Of a stretch of DNA of 10,927 nt, positions 1-6,465 are shown one piece after another. Where the stretch lies: contig DMKK01000269.1 of NCBI GenBank assembly GCA_003454335.1, positions 242-11,168 of the forward strand, written 5' to 3'. Source of the stretch: Gammaproteobacteria bacterium (GTDB taxonomy: Bacteria > Pseudomonadota > Gammaproteobacteria > UBA9214). Under the pieces are notes generated by a model. That model ran no database searches, had not been told where the DNA came from, and saw only the letters and a program-made list of their open reading frames with translations. How positions within the stretch are numbered: position 1 is the first letter of the stretch; each line of letters begins with the position of its first letter. The translations under genes and the position numbers were made by a program.

Positions 1-17
1 AGGACGCCGCTCCTACA
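1..17 (-). repeat. Truncated arm of a dispersed palindromic repeat
   Basis: The reverse complement of these bases, tgtaggagcggcgtcct, is identical over 17 nt to the left arm of the palindrome at 10233-10292. The window edge cuts the element, so only one arm is visible here. This is the look of a REP-like intergenic repeat present in several copies in the genome. It lies in non-coding sequence downstream of the SulP gene. Confidence 0.6.
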
Positions 18-233
18 GTAAGATCTTTTGCAATGATTGGATAACCTGATTCTAAATATCCAAGATAGCAGTACAGCCTGACCCATCAGCTTTTTCCTTG
101 CATATCAGAAGCAACTCGATCTGTGCAACGCAAGAATATTTCGGGAATAATGCAAACTTAAGTCATCTTTATACTAATCAGGCTGTCACTTTCGAACGAT
201 ACCCTCTGCGACGAAATCAATGTTGCTTTTCGG
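18..233. other. Intergenic stretch with no recognisable feature
   Basis: This sequence lies between the edge repeat and the SulP stop codon and is AT-richer than the neighbouring genes. A 100-codon plus-strand frame from 98 runs into the SulP gene antisense and shows no family resemblance, so I treat it as chance. I see no clear hairpin followed by a T-run that would serve as the SulP terminator. Confidence 0.5.
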
Positions 234-1964
234 TTACAGACCCTCATTTTCCTGATGTTCTTCGAAGGCCCGTACAGCATCAGAGACCCGAACAAAAATT
301 TTGTCCTGAGAAAAAATGGGCTCCATTCCGATGTTCAGCTTCACTTCACGTAATGGCAGATGAGCCCGGGCCAGTGCCAATTCAATGCCTCTATCCTTGA
401 GTTTCTGAAAAAAGGGCCGCAGCTTTTCTGCAGCAGTGAAATCGACAGAGGGAATGGCCCTGGCGTCGATCACAACCATACGGACGGGTTGCTCCTCCCG
501 GTCAATAAAACCCTGCAGTCGTTCCATGAAATAGCTGATGTTGGCAAAGATCAGCGGCCCATAAAACCGGTAAACCACCAGGCCGGGTATATCCTCGGTC
601 TGGTCGTCATCTCCCAGGTCGTGGAGTTCGTCAGAACCCGGCTTGCGAACCAGTAGCGCGTCATGGGGACGTGCCAGTTCGGAGAGCAGGATGGCAATCG
701 AAAAGGCGGTGCCCAGCAGTATGCCCGGCAGCACCCCGATGAACACAACGGCAGCGGTTGTGGTAATCGCGATCCATGCCGTCTGTCGGTGCTGAACCCA
801 TATATTCTTCACCCCGGCTATGTCGATAAGCCCGAACCCGGTGTATACCAGGATGGCCGCAATAGTAACCTTGGGCAGTTGCGTCAGGGCCTCTGCCGCA
901 AGCAGCAGAAAGCCGATTAGAAAGACCACGGAAGCCAGATTCGCTATCTGGGTACGGCCTCCTGCTGCACTATTCACCAGAGTGCGGGTCTGGCTGCCTC
1001 CCACGCTAAACCCCTGCACAGCACCGGTGGCCAGGTTTGCCGCGCCCAGTGCCATCAGTTCGCGGTCCGGATTAATCTCGTAGCCGTGTCTTTCCGCCAT
1101 TGCCCGGCTGAGTAAGATGCCTTCCGGAAAAATCAGCATGGAGAGACCCAGCGCTCCCATGGCCAGAGTGGCGATATCATCCAGCTCAAATGTGAATTCC
1201 ATGGCTTTGGGGGCGATATCGCTGATTGCTCCGATGGTTTCCACTCCCAAGGCCTCGAAATCAACCAGCAATCCGCTGACCAGCGCCAGGAAGAAGACCG
1301 GTACCAGCGGGGGAAGGCGAGTGATGATACGTTTAAAAATAACCAGCAGCACCAACGTCGCAGCTGCAACGCCCAGGGTCGACAGATGCGTGTCTGGCAC
1401 CTTGTCCACCCATTCAATAATGCGCTGCACCAGTCCCTCCTGCTCCAGTTCGACACCGAACAGCTTGCCCCACTGGCTCATGACAATCACCAAAGCTGCG
1501 CCGTTCAGGTAACCAAGCAGCACAGGTGTTGATAAAAAGCTCGCTACCACGCCCAGCTTGAACCTGGCGGCTATGATCAGGATAAGACCGGTAAATACCG
1601 CCAGCCAGGTACCCGCGATCATGGCCTTGGCAGGATCGCCTCCGGTGAGGGGCAGTATGGCTGTTCCCACCAGCAGTGCAACAGCACCGTCAGGCCCGAC
1701 ATTCATGTGGCGGGAGGAAGTGAAGAGAAAATAGGCCAGGGTTGCGGCGATAGCGCTGTAAATCCCGGCAATGGGACCGAATCCCGCCAGTTCTGCATAA
1801 GCCAGGGCCGAAGGGATCAGGACCAGGCAGATGACAAGCCCTGCAAGCACGTCGGGGCCCAAATCCTTTGACTGATATTCAGAAAGAATTCTGAGCCCCG
1901 GTAGAAAACCTTTGTAGCCGGAACCGATCATTGTTTTTGAAATCTGGTTGGTGTCTTCATTCAT
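234..1964 (-). CDS. SulP family inorganic anion transporter with STAS domain
   Basis: This is a 576-residue inner-membrane anion transporter of the SLC26/SulP family, whose bacterial members move sulfate, bicarbonate or other anions. The N-terminal signature is present at about residues 35-65 (DVLAGLVICLVLIPSALAYA, then ELAGFGPIAGIYS). It is followed by NVGPDGAVALLVG and many hydrophobic helices up to about residue 440. Residues about 460-576 form a cytoplasmic STAS domain (VVYRFYGPLIFANISYF, then VVIDARAIPSVDFTAAEKL). The length is normal for the family and the frame is unbroken. The start is the first ATG, with no strong Shine-Dalgarno before it; a second Met at residue 12 is possible. It stands alone, downstream of a TATAAT box and next to gene remnants. 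The family call is firm, but the substrate cannot be read from the sequence: sulfate and bicarbonate are both plausible. Confidence 0.93.
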   Translation of the reverse strand: MNEDTNQISKTMIGSGYKGFLPGLRILSEYQSKDLGPDVLAGLVICLVLIPSALAYAELAGFGPIAGIYSAIAATLAYFLFTSSRHMNVGPDGAVALLVGTAILPLTGGDPAKAMIAGTWLAVFTGLILIIAARFKLGVVASFLSTPVLLGYLNGAALVIVMSQWGKLFGVELEQEGLVQRIIEWVDKVPDTHLSTLGVAAATLVLLVIFKRIITRLPPLVPVFFLALVSGLLVDFEALGVETIGAISDIAPKAMEFTFELDDIATLAMGALGLSMLIFPEGILLSRAMAERHGYEINPDRELMALGAANLATGAVQGFSVGGSQTRTLVNSAAGGRTQIANLASVVFLIGFLLLAAEALTQLPKVTIAAILVYTGFGLIDIAGVKNIWVQHRQTAWIAITTTAAVVFIGVLPGILLGTAFSIAILLSELARPHDALLVRKPGSDELHDLGDDDQTEDIPGLVVYRFYGPLIFANISYFMERLQGFIDREEQPVRMVVIDARAIPSVDFTAAEKLRPFFQKLKDRGIELALARAHLPLREVKLNIGMEPIFSQDKIFVRVSDAVRAFEEHQENEGL

Positions 1965-2038
1965 GGCGACAAAATATATATATCCATGTTATTTCTCTAT
2001 TTTCCTGTCCTGCCAGCTTCCGGTTCCCTATTGACTGA

Positions 2039-2067
2039 ATTATACACGCTTGCATAGCCTTTAACCG
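2039..2067 (-). promoter_or_regulatory. Candidate sigma-70 promoter for the SulP gene
   Basis: On the minus strand TATAAT occupies 2044-2039, a perfect -10 hexamer. With a 17-nt spacer the -35 position (2067-2062) reads CGGTTA, a poor match, so the promoter would be weak or activator-dependent. It would give a leader of roughly 65-70 nt before the ATG at 1964. The box lies just past the end of the decayed fragment at 2078. Confidence 0.4.
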
Positions 2068-2077
2068 GCATGAAAAG

Positions 2078-2251
2078 TCACCGCCGCAGATTCAGTTGCG
2101 CTTCCACCAGAACGGCACGTCCAACACGCTCGCTGATCAGCTGTTTGAGCGCATCGACATGGCTTTCATCCAGGCGCGTTGAGGAACTCATGACGACCCG
2201 GACCAGTGGCAGCCTGCCCATTCTGACCTTGACGATGCGCAGGCCGACCTG
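2078..2251 (-). pseudogene. Orphan C-terminal protein tail fused to the IS4 remnant
   Basis: This is the last 57 or so codons of an open frame that begins in the transposase fragment. The tail contains VKVRMGRLPLVRVV and VDALKQLISERVGR and ends in LNLRR before TGA. It does not look like the C-terminal part of an IS4 transposase. Its alternating strand-helix-strand character resembles the soluble C-terminal end of some DUF389-type membrane proteins, but that is recollection and not a firm match. The simplest reading is that a deletion joined the transposase middle to the end of another gene and happened to keep the frame. It has no start codon of its own. Function is unlikely. Confidence 0.45.
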
Positions 2252-2572
2252 CTGATTGTCTGCTGTATCAGGTAATGCGACGGTTGCGCCATCCATCAGC
2301 CTAACCGGGCGATCCCGCCATTGCCAGGCCTCCGGTGTCTGTTCGGCTATCGTGCGTCCTGTGTGACGGGCCAGCGTAGAAACCATCTCCATTGGCAACC
2401 GTTTCCGTGCTTGGCAGTAGGCACCTGTATGGGTACTACACTGTGGAAGTCCTCCTATTAATCGCTTGATCGCCGCATCATCTACTGCCTTCTGGCAAGA
2501 ACGATCTGTACTCATCGCTTGTGCCAGAAACATTGACAGCGTCTCGGTCGGTGGAAACAACCTGACCTATGC
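2252..2572 (-). mobile_element. IS4-family transposase remnant, truncated at both ends
   Basis: About 105 codons match the N-terminal half of IS4-family transposases: FPPTETLSMFLAQ, then GAYCQARKRLP, then WQWRDRPVRLMDGATVALPD. The Asp of MDGATV is the expected first residue of the DDE catalytic triad. The second Asp and the Glu are absent because family similarity stops at about position 2252, right after PDTADNQ. Upstream, similarity ends near 2572, and stop codons lie immediately before it. The only start for the open frame is TTG at 2560, inside the conserved region, so the true N-terminus is gone. No terminal inverted repeats or target duplication are visible. It is a dead fragment and marks past IS activity in this patch. 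Confidence 0.75.
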
Positions 2573-3201
2573 CTATTAACAATCCGGCAACCACTCCGCA
2601 CGAGCCGGCTGTCCGCAGCTTGCAACGTCAGTCCTGGAGGCAGGATCTGCGTACCGTCCGTACGGTGCGATTTGCACTGGCCGCTACCATGGCTGTGGCG
2701 ATTGCCCAAATGGTCAACTGGCCACTATCTTTCGTTGCAGTGGCACTTGTTATTGTGTTGCTCGAGATCCCTATTGCAGAGCCAACGGTGCGTGACTTTT
2801 TCACAAACCTCGGCCATGTCGTGGCGGGTGTGGCGGTCGGGTTTTTCTTTGTCATGCTTGTAGAACCCTACCCGCTGATGTTCGTCGTTGCCTTCCCGCT
2901 GGCTTTCTTTCTGACCTCCTATCATCTCCAGAAGGGTGCACCGCTGTTGCTGTTGCTGTTGCTGATGCTGATGATTCTCCTGACAATATTGATTTTTCCC
3001 ATTGTCGGGAACATCTACGAGGGATTAACGGTTCTCGTCGCCGGTTCCCTTGTGATCTCCGGATTCGTCACGGTGGTAGTGGTACAACTCGCCTATGGCC
3101 TCCTCCCGGACCCACCGGAGACCGAAACAGCACACTCATTCCGCGGCGCATGCTGCTGTTTGGACTATCGGCCAAGGAATCAACACACAAGCTGGTACTG
3201 A
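2569..3201 (+). pseudogene. DUF2955-like membrane protein, C-terminal part lost
   Basis: The 210-codon open frame starts at ATG 2569. It has a polar N-terminus (to about residue 30), then strongly hydrophobic helices through about residue 178, including AATMAVAIAQMVNWPLSFVA and a leucine-rich helix at 125-142. This pattern, with RQDLRTVRTVRFALA at the head, resembles DUF2955 proteins of the FUSC/aromatic-acid-exporter-like group, which usually sit beside HlyD-type partner proteins. After LLPDPPETE (about position 3120) the frame turns into cysteine- and arginine-rich nonsense and stops at 3201. Antiporter sequence begins in another frame, so the C-terminal half appears deleted. No HlyD partner is present. 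The IS4 remnant abuts its start codon, and there is no well-placed Shine-Dalgarno. Confidence 0.6.
2944..2973 (+). repeat. Short tandem hexanucleotide repeat within the DUF2955 fragment
   Basis: Three copies of CTGTTG (2944-2961) are followed by two copies of CTGATG (2962-2973), encoding alternating leucines and then Leu-Met. The unit is a multiple of three, so slippage would change helix length without shifting the frame. Confidence 0.6.
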
Positions 3202-3593
3202 CAGCGGAAGGTATGGGGGAAACGCTGGCCATGTTGACGTGGATCGTCTTCGGCGCCGCAGTCATCGGCCAGTCATACTAATATTTTATCTGGCGGGTAG
3301 TGTTGTATGCACTGCTGAGTCTTACCGTTATTCGCATGTTGCCGATATTCCTGTCATTGACAGGCACGGGAGAAAAAACGGATAGCAAGCTGTTCCTGGC
3401 ATGGTTTGGTCCCCGCGGGCTTGCAAGTATCGTGCTGAACACTGACCTGCCTGGCACCGAACTCATGACCATGGTTGTTGTCTCTACCGTATTCCTCAGC
3501 GTGATCGCCCATGGGGTAACTGCAAATCCGCTGGCAACCGCGTTGGCCGCCAGGGTAGCGCGAACTGGCAAGGACGCCTTGTCAGGAGATTAA
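3186..3593 (+). pseudogene. C-terminal remnant of a CPA1 cation:proton antiporter
   Basis: In the frame starting at 3186 the translation reads HKLVLTAEGMGETLAMLTWI through VIGQSY. It then hits TAA at 3279-3281 and continues in the same frame with YFIWRVVLYALLSLTVIRML, FLAWFGPRGLASIV and VVVSTVFLSVIAHGVTANPLA. This is the typical last third of NhaP/CPA1-type Na+/H+ antiporters (PF00999). Two lesions are visible. One is the in-frame stop at 3279. The other is an apparent loss of about five residues after GLASIV (near 3430), where family members usually have extra residues before the LN-DLPG segment. The N-terminal two thirds are missing, replaced by the DUF2955 fragment in another frame. A GTG at 3300 could only make a 97-residue stub. 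Confidence 0.75.
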
Positions 3594-3613
3594 AGTCATT
3601 TGAAAAACATGCT

Positions 3614-3633
3614 GGATACATTTTTTTGTATCC
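3614..3633. other. Perfect 7-bp hairpin with a six-T loop
   Basis: GGATACA (3614-3620) and TGTATCC (3627-3633) pair perfectly around TTTTTT. It lies between the convergent ends of the antiporter remnant (3593) and the small broken gene (3654). The T-run is in the loop and not after the stem, so it is not a standard intrinsic terminator on either strand, although it may have ended transcripts inefficiently. Confidence 0.4.
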
Positions 3634-3653
3634 GTTAACAAGGCACTGCAGAA

Positions 3654-3874
3654 TCACAATATTCCTGTGAAGAATGTAGCCGTCAGAATTCCCCAAATCG
3701 ATAACATGAAGACAGTACAGAAGCTGTTATTACTCATCCATATAGCCCTGATGCGTTTCTTGTCCCGTGCCACCAACTGGCCGCCTCGAGTTTTGCATTG
3801 ATCTCCTGGCGGGTTTCGGCTTCGAGTTTTGTGTCTTCCTGGACCAGTTCTACCACTCTTCTGCAACAATACAT
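3654..3874 (-). pseudogene. Frameshifted small coiled-coil protein with C-terminal membrane helix
   Basis: I do not recognise this gene. From ATG 3874 one frame reads MYCCRRVVELVQEDTKLEA, then ETRQEINAKLEA, a charged heptad-like segment. A shift of one base near 3778-3784 then gives QLVARDKKRIRAIW, followed by a hydrophobic stretch (FCTVFMLSIWGILTATFFTG), and stops at 3654. Together they would make about 73 residues: a short amphipathic helix and one membrane segment. Without the shift the first frame ends soon after in SWWHGTRNASGLYG. The match of charge and helix pattern on both sides of the shift suggests a once-intact gene, but it could be coincidence. It lies in the decayed patch next to the antiporter remnant. 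Confidence 0.35.
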
Positions 3875-3943
3875 CTCATTGATTTCATTGATAATATTAG
3901 TAATATTTTGCTATCCTAGCATATAATGCTTGTATGACTGCTC

Positions 3944-5191
3944 TCAGACCAGCACCCCTACCACCGCCCCGGTCATGCAGGTCGCCAGGGTGCCGGCGAC
4001 AATGGACTTCATCCCAAGCTGGATAATCTCCACCCGCCGTTCCGGCACCATGGTGGCGAGACCACCAATCATGATGCCCAGACTGCCGAAGTTGGCAAAA
4101 CCGCACAGGGCATAGGTCATGATCAGTTGACTGCGTCCATCCAGCTGACCGGCCGGCAGGGCCGCGAGGTCCAGATAGGCAAACAGCTCGTTAAGGATGA
4201 CCTTGGTTCCCAGCAGTGAACCACCACTCACTGCCTGCTCCCAGGGAAGCCCCATCAACCAGGCAACCGGTGCCAGCAACCAGCCCAGCAGTCGTTGCAG
4301 GGTCAGCGGTGCATTTTCCACACCGGGCAACAGGCCCAGCATCATATTGACGAGACTGACCAGTGCGACCATGACAATCAGCATGGCCGTGATGTTGATA
4401 ATCAACTCAACGCCCTGCACGGTTCCTTTAGTAATCGCATCCATATTGCTGGTCGCACGCTGTGGCGGCACCAGTTCACCGGCCGTTGCTCGTTCCTCGG
4501 GCGGCACCAGTACCTGGGCGATCACAATCGCTGCCGGTGCACTGATCAGCGAGGCCACCAGAATATGTCCCATGGCATCGGGTAGCACCGCACTCAGGAT
4601 ACTGGCATACAACACCATGACGGTACCGGCAATCGTCGCCATACCGGTGACCATCAGGGCAAACAGTTCGCTGCGGGTCATTTCCTTCAGGTAGGGCCGT
4701 ACCAGCAGCGGCGCTTCAACCATGCCCACGAAGACATTGGTCACCGTACCCAGCGCCAGCGCCCCACCGACCCCCATGGCCCGTTGCAACAGGCGTGAGA
4801 GACCACGCACAATGAATGGCAGTATGCCCCAGTAAAACAGCAGCGCAGACAGGGCACTGATCAGCAGGACCAGTGGCAAGGCGCGGAACGCGAGGATAAA
4901 ACTGGTCCCCTCCTGTGTTTCCTCAAATGGCAGTTCGTCACCACCCAGATAACCAAAGACGAAGGACGTGCCCTCCCGGGTTGCCTGTTCAAGCGCCAGC
5001 AGCAGATCATTGAGCCCCATGAACAGCAGCTGGAACGGCGGCAACCACAGCAACAAACCGGCCAGCACAAATTGCAGGGCAATGCCCGTCAGCAGGGTGC
5101 GCCACGGGACACGTGCCCGATCTTCGCTGAACAGCCAGACCAGCATCAGAAACACCAGGATTCCGAGGGCACTTTGCAGGGCAAGTGGCAT
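3944..5191 (-). CDS. NupC-type concentrative nucleoside transporter (CNT family)
   Basis: This 415-residue inner-membrane symporter imports nucleosides with Na+ or H+. The CNT core signature is clear at residues about 148-195: GTVTNVFVGMVEAPLLV, then RPYLKEMTRSELFALMVTGM and ATIAGTVMVLYA. The EAP motif there belongs to the nucleoside/cation site in the family. The C-terminal part keeps the conserved TYALCGFANFGSLGIMIGG. Two glycine-rich re-entrant-like repeats (GTSFVFGYLGG, EGTSFILAFRALP) precede the core. Length and topology are normal for bacterial CNTs. The gene begins 21 bp after the hda stop, on the same strand and without a strong ribosome site, so it is probably the last gene of the DUF2066–hda run. 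Its substrate range is not readable. Salvage fits the purine and pyrimidine genes around it. Confidence 0.92.
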   Translation of the reverse strand: MPLALQSALGILVFLMLVWLFSEDRARVPWRTLLTGIALQFVLAGLLLWLPPFQLLFMGLNDLLLALEQATREGTSFVFGYLGGDELPFEETQEGTSFILAFRALPLVLLISALSALLFYWGILPFIVRGLSRLLQRAMGVGGALALGTVTNVFVGMVEAPLLVRPYLKEMTRSELFALMVTGMATIAGTVMVLYASILSAVLPDAMGHILVASLISAPAAIVIAQVLVPPEERATAGELVPPQRATSNMDAITKGTVQGVELIINITAMLIVMVALVSLVNMMLGLLPGVENAPLTLQRLLGWLLAPVAWLMGLPWEQAVSGGSLLGTKVILNELFAYLDLAALPAGQLDGRSQLIMTYALCGFANFGSLGIMIGGLATMVPERRVEIIQLGMKSIVAGTLATCMTGAVVGVLV

Positions 5192-5212
5192 AACGATAGC
5201 TGCTGCTACGGC

Positions 5213-5917
5213 TTACGTTTTGCTGTCGAGGACTGACTTGACGAACGGGATCGTCAGACGGCGCTGTTCAATCAACGATGCCGTATCCAGCGTATCGAAC
5301 AGGGCAAACAGGGTCGGCAGATCACGCGGAAAACGCCGCAACATAAACTGTGCGGTATCTTCCGGCAACTCCAGTCCGCGTCCCTGTGCACGACAGGCCA
5401 GGGAGGCGATGACATCATCATCGGCCAGCGGTTTCAGTGTATAGGTCACACCCCAACCCAGGCGTGACACCAGATCGGGCAATGCAAAACCCGACTGGTC
5501 CGGGCGTTTTTCTCCGGCAACCAGCAGGGTACCACCTGCGGTACGGACACGATTGAAGAGATCGAACACACCGTTCTCCCAGGTCGCATCTCCGGCAATG
5601 GCAGCCACATCATCCAGACAGATCAGGTCCAGCTGCTCGAGGTCTTCCAGGATGGTTGGCGCAAGTTCCAGCAGATCCTGCAGGGGCAAATAGGTCGAGG
5701 TACGGTCACACTGGCCGGCACGGTGGCAGGCCGCCTGCAACAGGTGCGTCTTGCCCATGCCCCCGGTACCCGCCACATAAATCAGTTTTTCCCCCTCGCC
5801 GCTAGCCGCCTGTTGCAGGTGCAGGACGGCTTCCCTGTTCAGGCCGGGGAAATAACTGTCAAAACGGGCGCTGTCCTGCAGCACCAGGCCAAGGGGTAAT
5901 TGCGGGTTGCTACTCAT
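5213..5917 (-). CDS. hda: Hda, DnaA-homologous regulator of replication initiation
   Basis: Hda binds the DNA-loaded sliding clamp and stimulates hydrolysis of DnaA-bound ATP, which blocks re-initiation. Numbering from the upstream ATG at 5935, the protein has a clamp-binding motif QLPLGL at residues 12-17. It also has a Walker A loop GTGGMGKTH (56-64), Walker B LICLDD (104-109) and a box VII arginine in LVSRLGWG (R158). The ending TIPFVKSVL is very like E. coli Hda. I choose the ATG at 5917 because it makes a 4-base ATGA overlap with the preceding phosphatidyltransferase stop and puts the clamp motif at the extreme N-terminus, as in E. coli. The ATG at 5935 would add six residues; a GGAGGG lies only about two bases before it, which is too close. 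Either start gives a normal length (234 or 240 residues). Confidence 0.93.
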   Translation of the reverse strand: MSSNPQLPLGLVLQDSARFDSYFPGLNREAVLHLQQAASGEGEKLIYVAGTGGMGKTHLLQAACHRAGQCDRTSTYLPLQDLLELAPTILEDLEQLDLICLDDVAAIAGDATWENGVFDLFNRVRTAGGTLLVAGEKRPDQSGFALPDLVSRLGWGVTYTLKPLADDDVIASLACRAQGRGLELPEDTAQFMLRRFPRDLPTLFALFDTLDTASLIEQRRLTIPFVKSVLDSKT

Positions 5918-6465
5918 TGCCCGCGCTTGTGCCATGCCCTCCGGCCCCAGATCCAGATATAGTCAAAGCCACTCCAGAGAGTGGTTACCAGCACGCTGTA
6001 CAGCAGTATGTCGATCCAGATTGCGGGGATTGTCTGCACCCCCAGCGAGAACATCACGGCCAGCACCAGAAATATTTGTGTCGCCGTATTCAGCTTGCTG
6101 ACCATGGTGGGCTCGGCCTCCAGCTGTTCAATGCGCATGTGATAGAAAATCGCACCGGCCACTATCACCAGATCACGCAGTATCACCAAAGCCACCAGCC
6201 ACGGCGGTATCCAGCCAAGCCAGCCCAGCGTTATAAAGCTGGACAGTACCAACAGCTTGTCTGCCAGCGGATCCATCAAGCCACCGAGGCGACTGGTCCA
6301 GTCAAAGCGCTTGGCCAGAAAACCGTCAAGCGCATCGGAAAATCCTGCCACACCAAACACCAGCAGGGCTGCCGTAAAGCGGTCTTGCAACATCAGGAAC
6401 ACCACTGGCGGCACCAGCAGAAAACGGAACGCCGTAATGATATTCGGTATATCGCGCGGTCTCAC
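5914..6465 (-). CDS. CDP-alcohol phosphatidyltransferase (PgsA/YnjF-like)
   Basis: This 183-residue multi-helix inner-membrane enzyme transfers a phosphatidyl group from CDP-diacylglycerol to an alcohol, most likely glycerol-3-phosphate or a related polyol. The family motif is visible at residues 44-69 as D44, D47, G48, A51, K52, G61, D65 and D69. The four aspartates that bind the metal and CDP are all present. The arginine usual in the AR pair is Lys52. The length is typical of PgsA proteins. The start is GTG at 6465, overlapping the DUF2066 stop by four bases (GTGA), and its own stop overlaps the hda start. All three are therefore likely translated from one message. Whether it makes phosphatidylglycerophosphate or another lipid cannot be decided here, because genomes with this locus often carry a second pgsA elsewhere. 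Confidence 0.88.
   Translation of the reverse strand: MRPRDIPNIITAFRFLLVPPVVFLMLQDRFTAALLVFGVAGFSDALDGFLAKRFDWTSRLGGLMDPLADKLLVLSSFITLGWLGWIPPWLVALVILRDLVIVAGAIFYHMRIEQLEAEPTMVSKLNTATQIFLVLAVMFSLGVQTIPAIWIDILLYSVLVTTLWSGFDYIWIWGRRAWHKRGQ

Noticed and set aside
1117..1512. A 131-codon plus-strand open frame opposite the SulP gene
   Set aside because: It is Ser/Thr/Ala-rich shadow sequence of the SulP membrane helices.
1974..1983. A short AT dinucleotide run just before the SulP start codon
   Set aside because: It is too short to count as a microsatellite with functional meaning, and it does not form a ribosome-binding site.
3892..3906. An AT-only palindrome AATATTAGTAATATT downstream of the nucleoside transporter gene
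   Set aside because: A one-base centre cannot form a hairpin loop, and the sequence lacks a GC stem, so it is not an intrinsic terminator.
4968..5444. A 158-codon plus-strand open frame opposite the hda and nucleoside transporter junction
   Set aside because: Its composition is Ser/Arg-rich and it is antisense to two real genes; no motif supports it.
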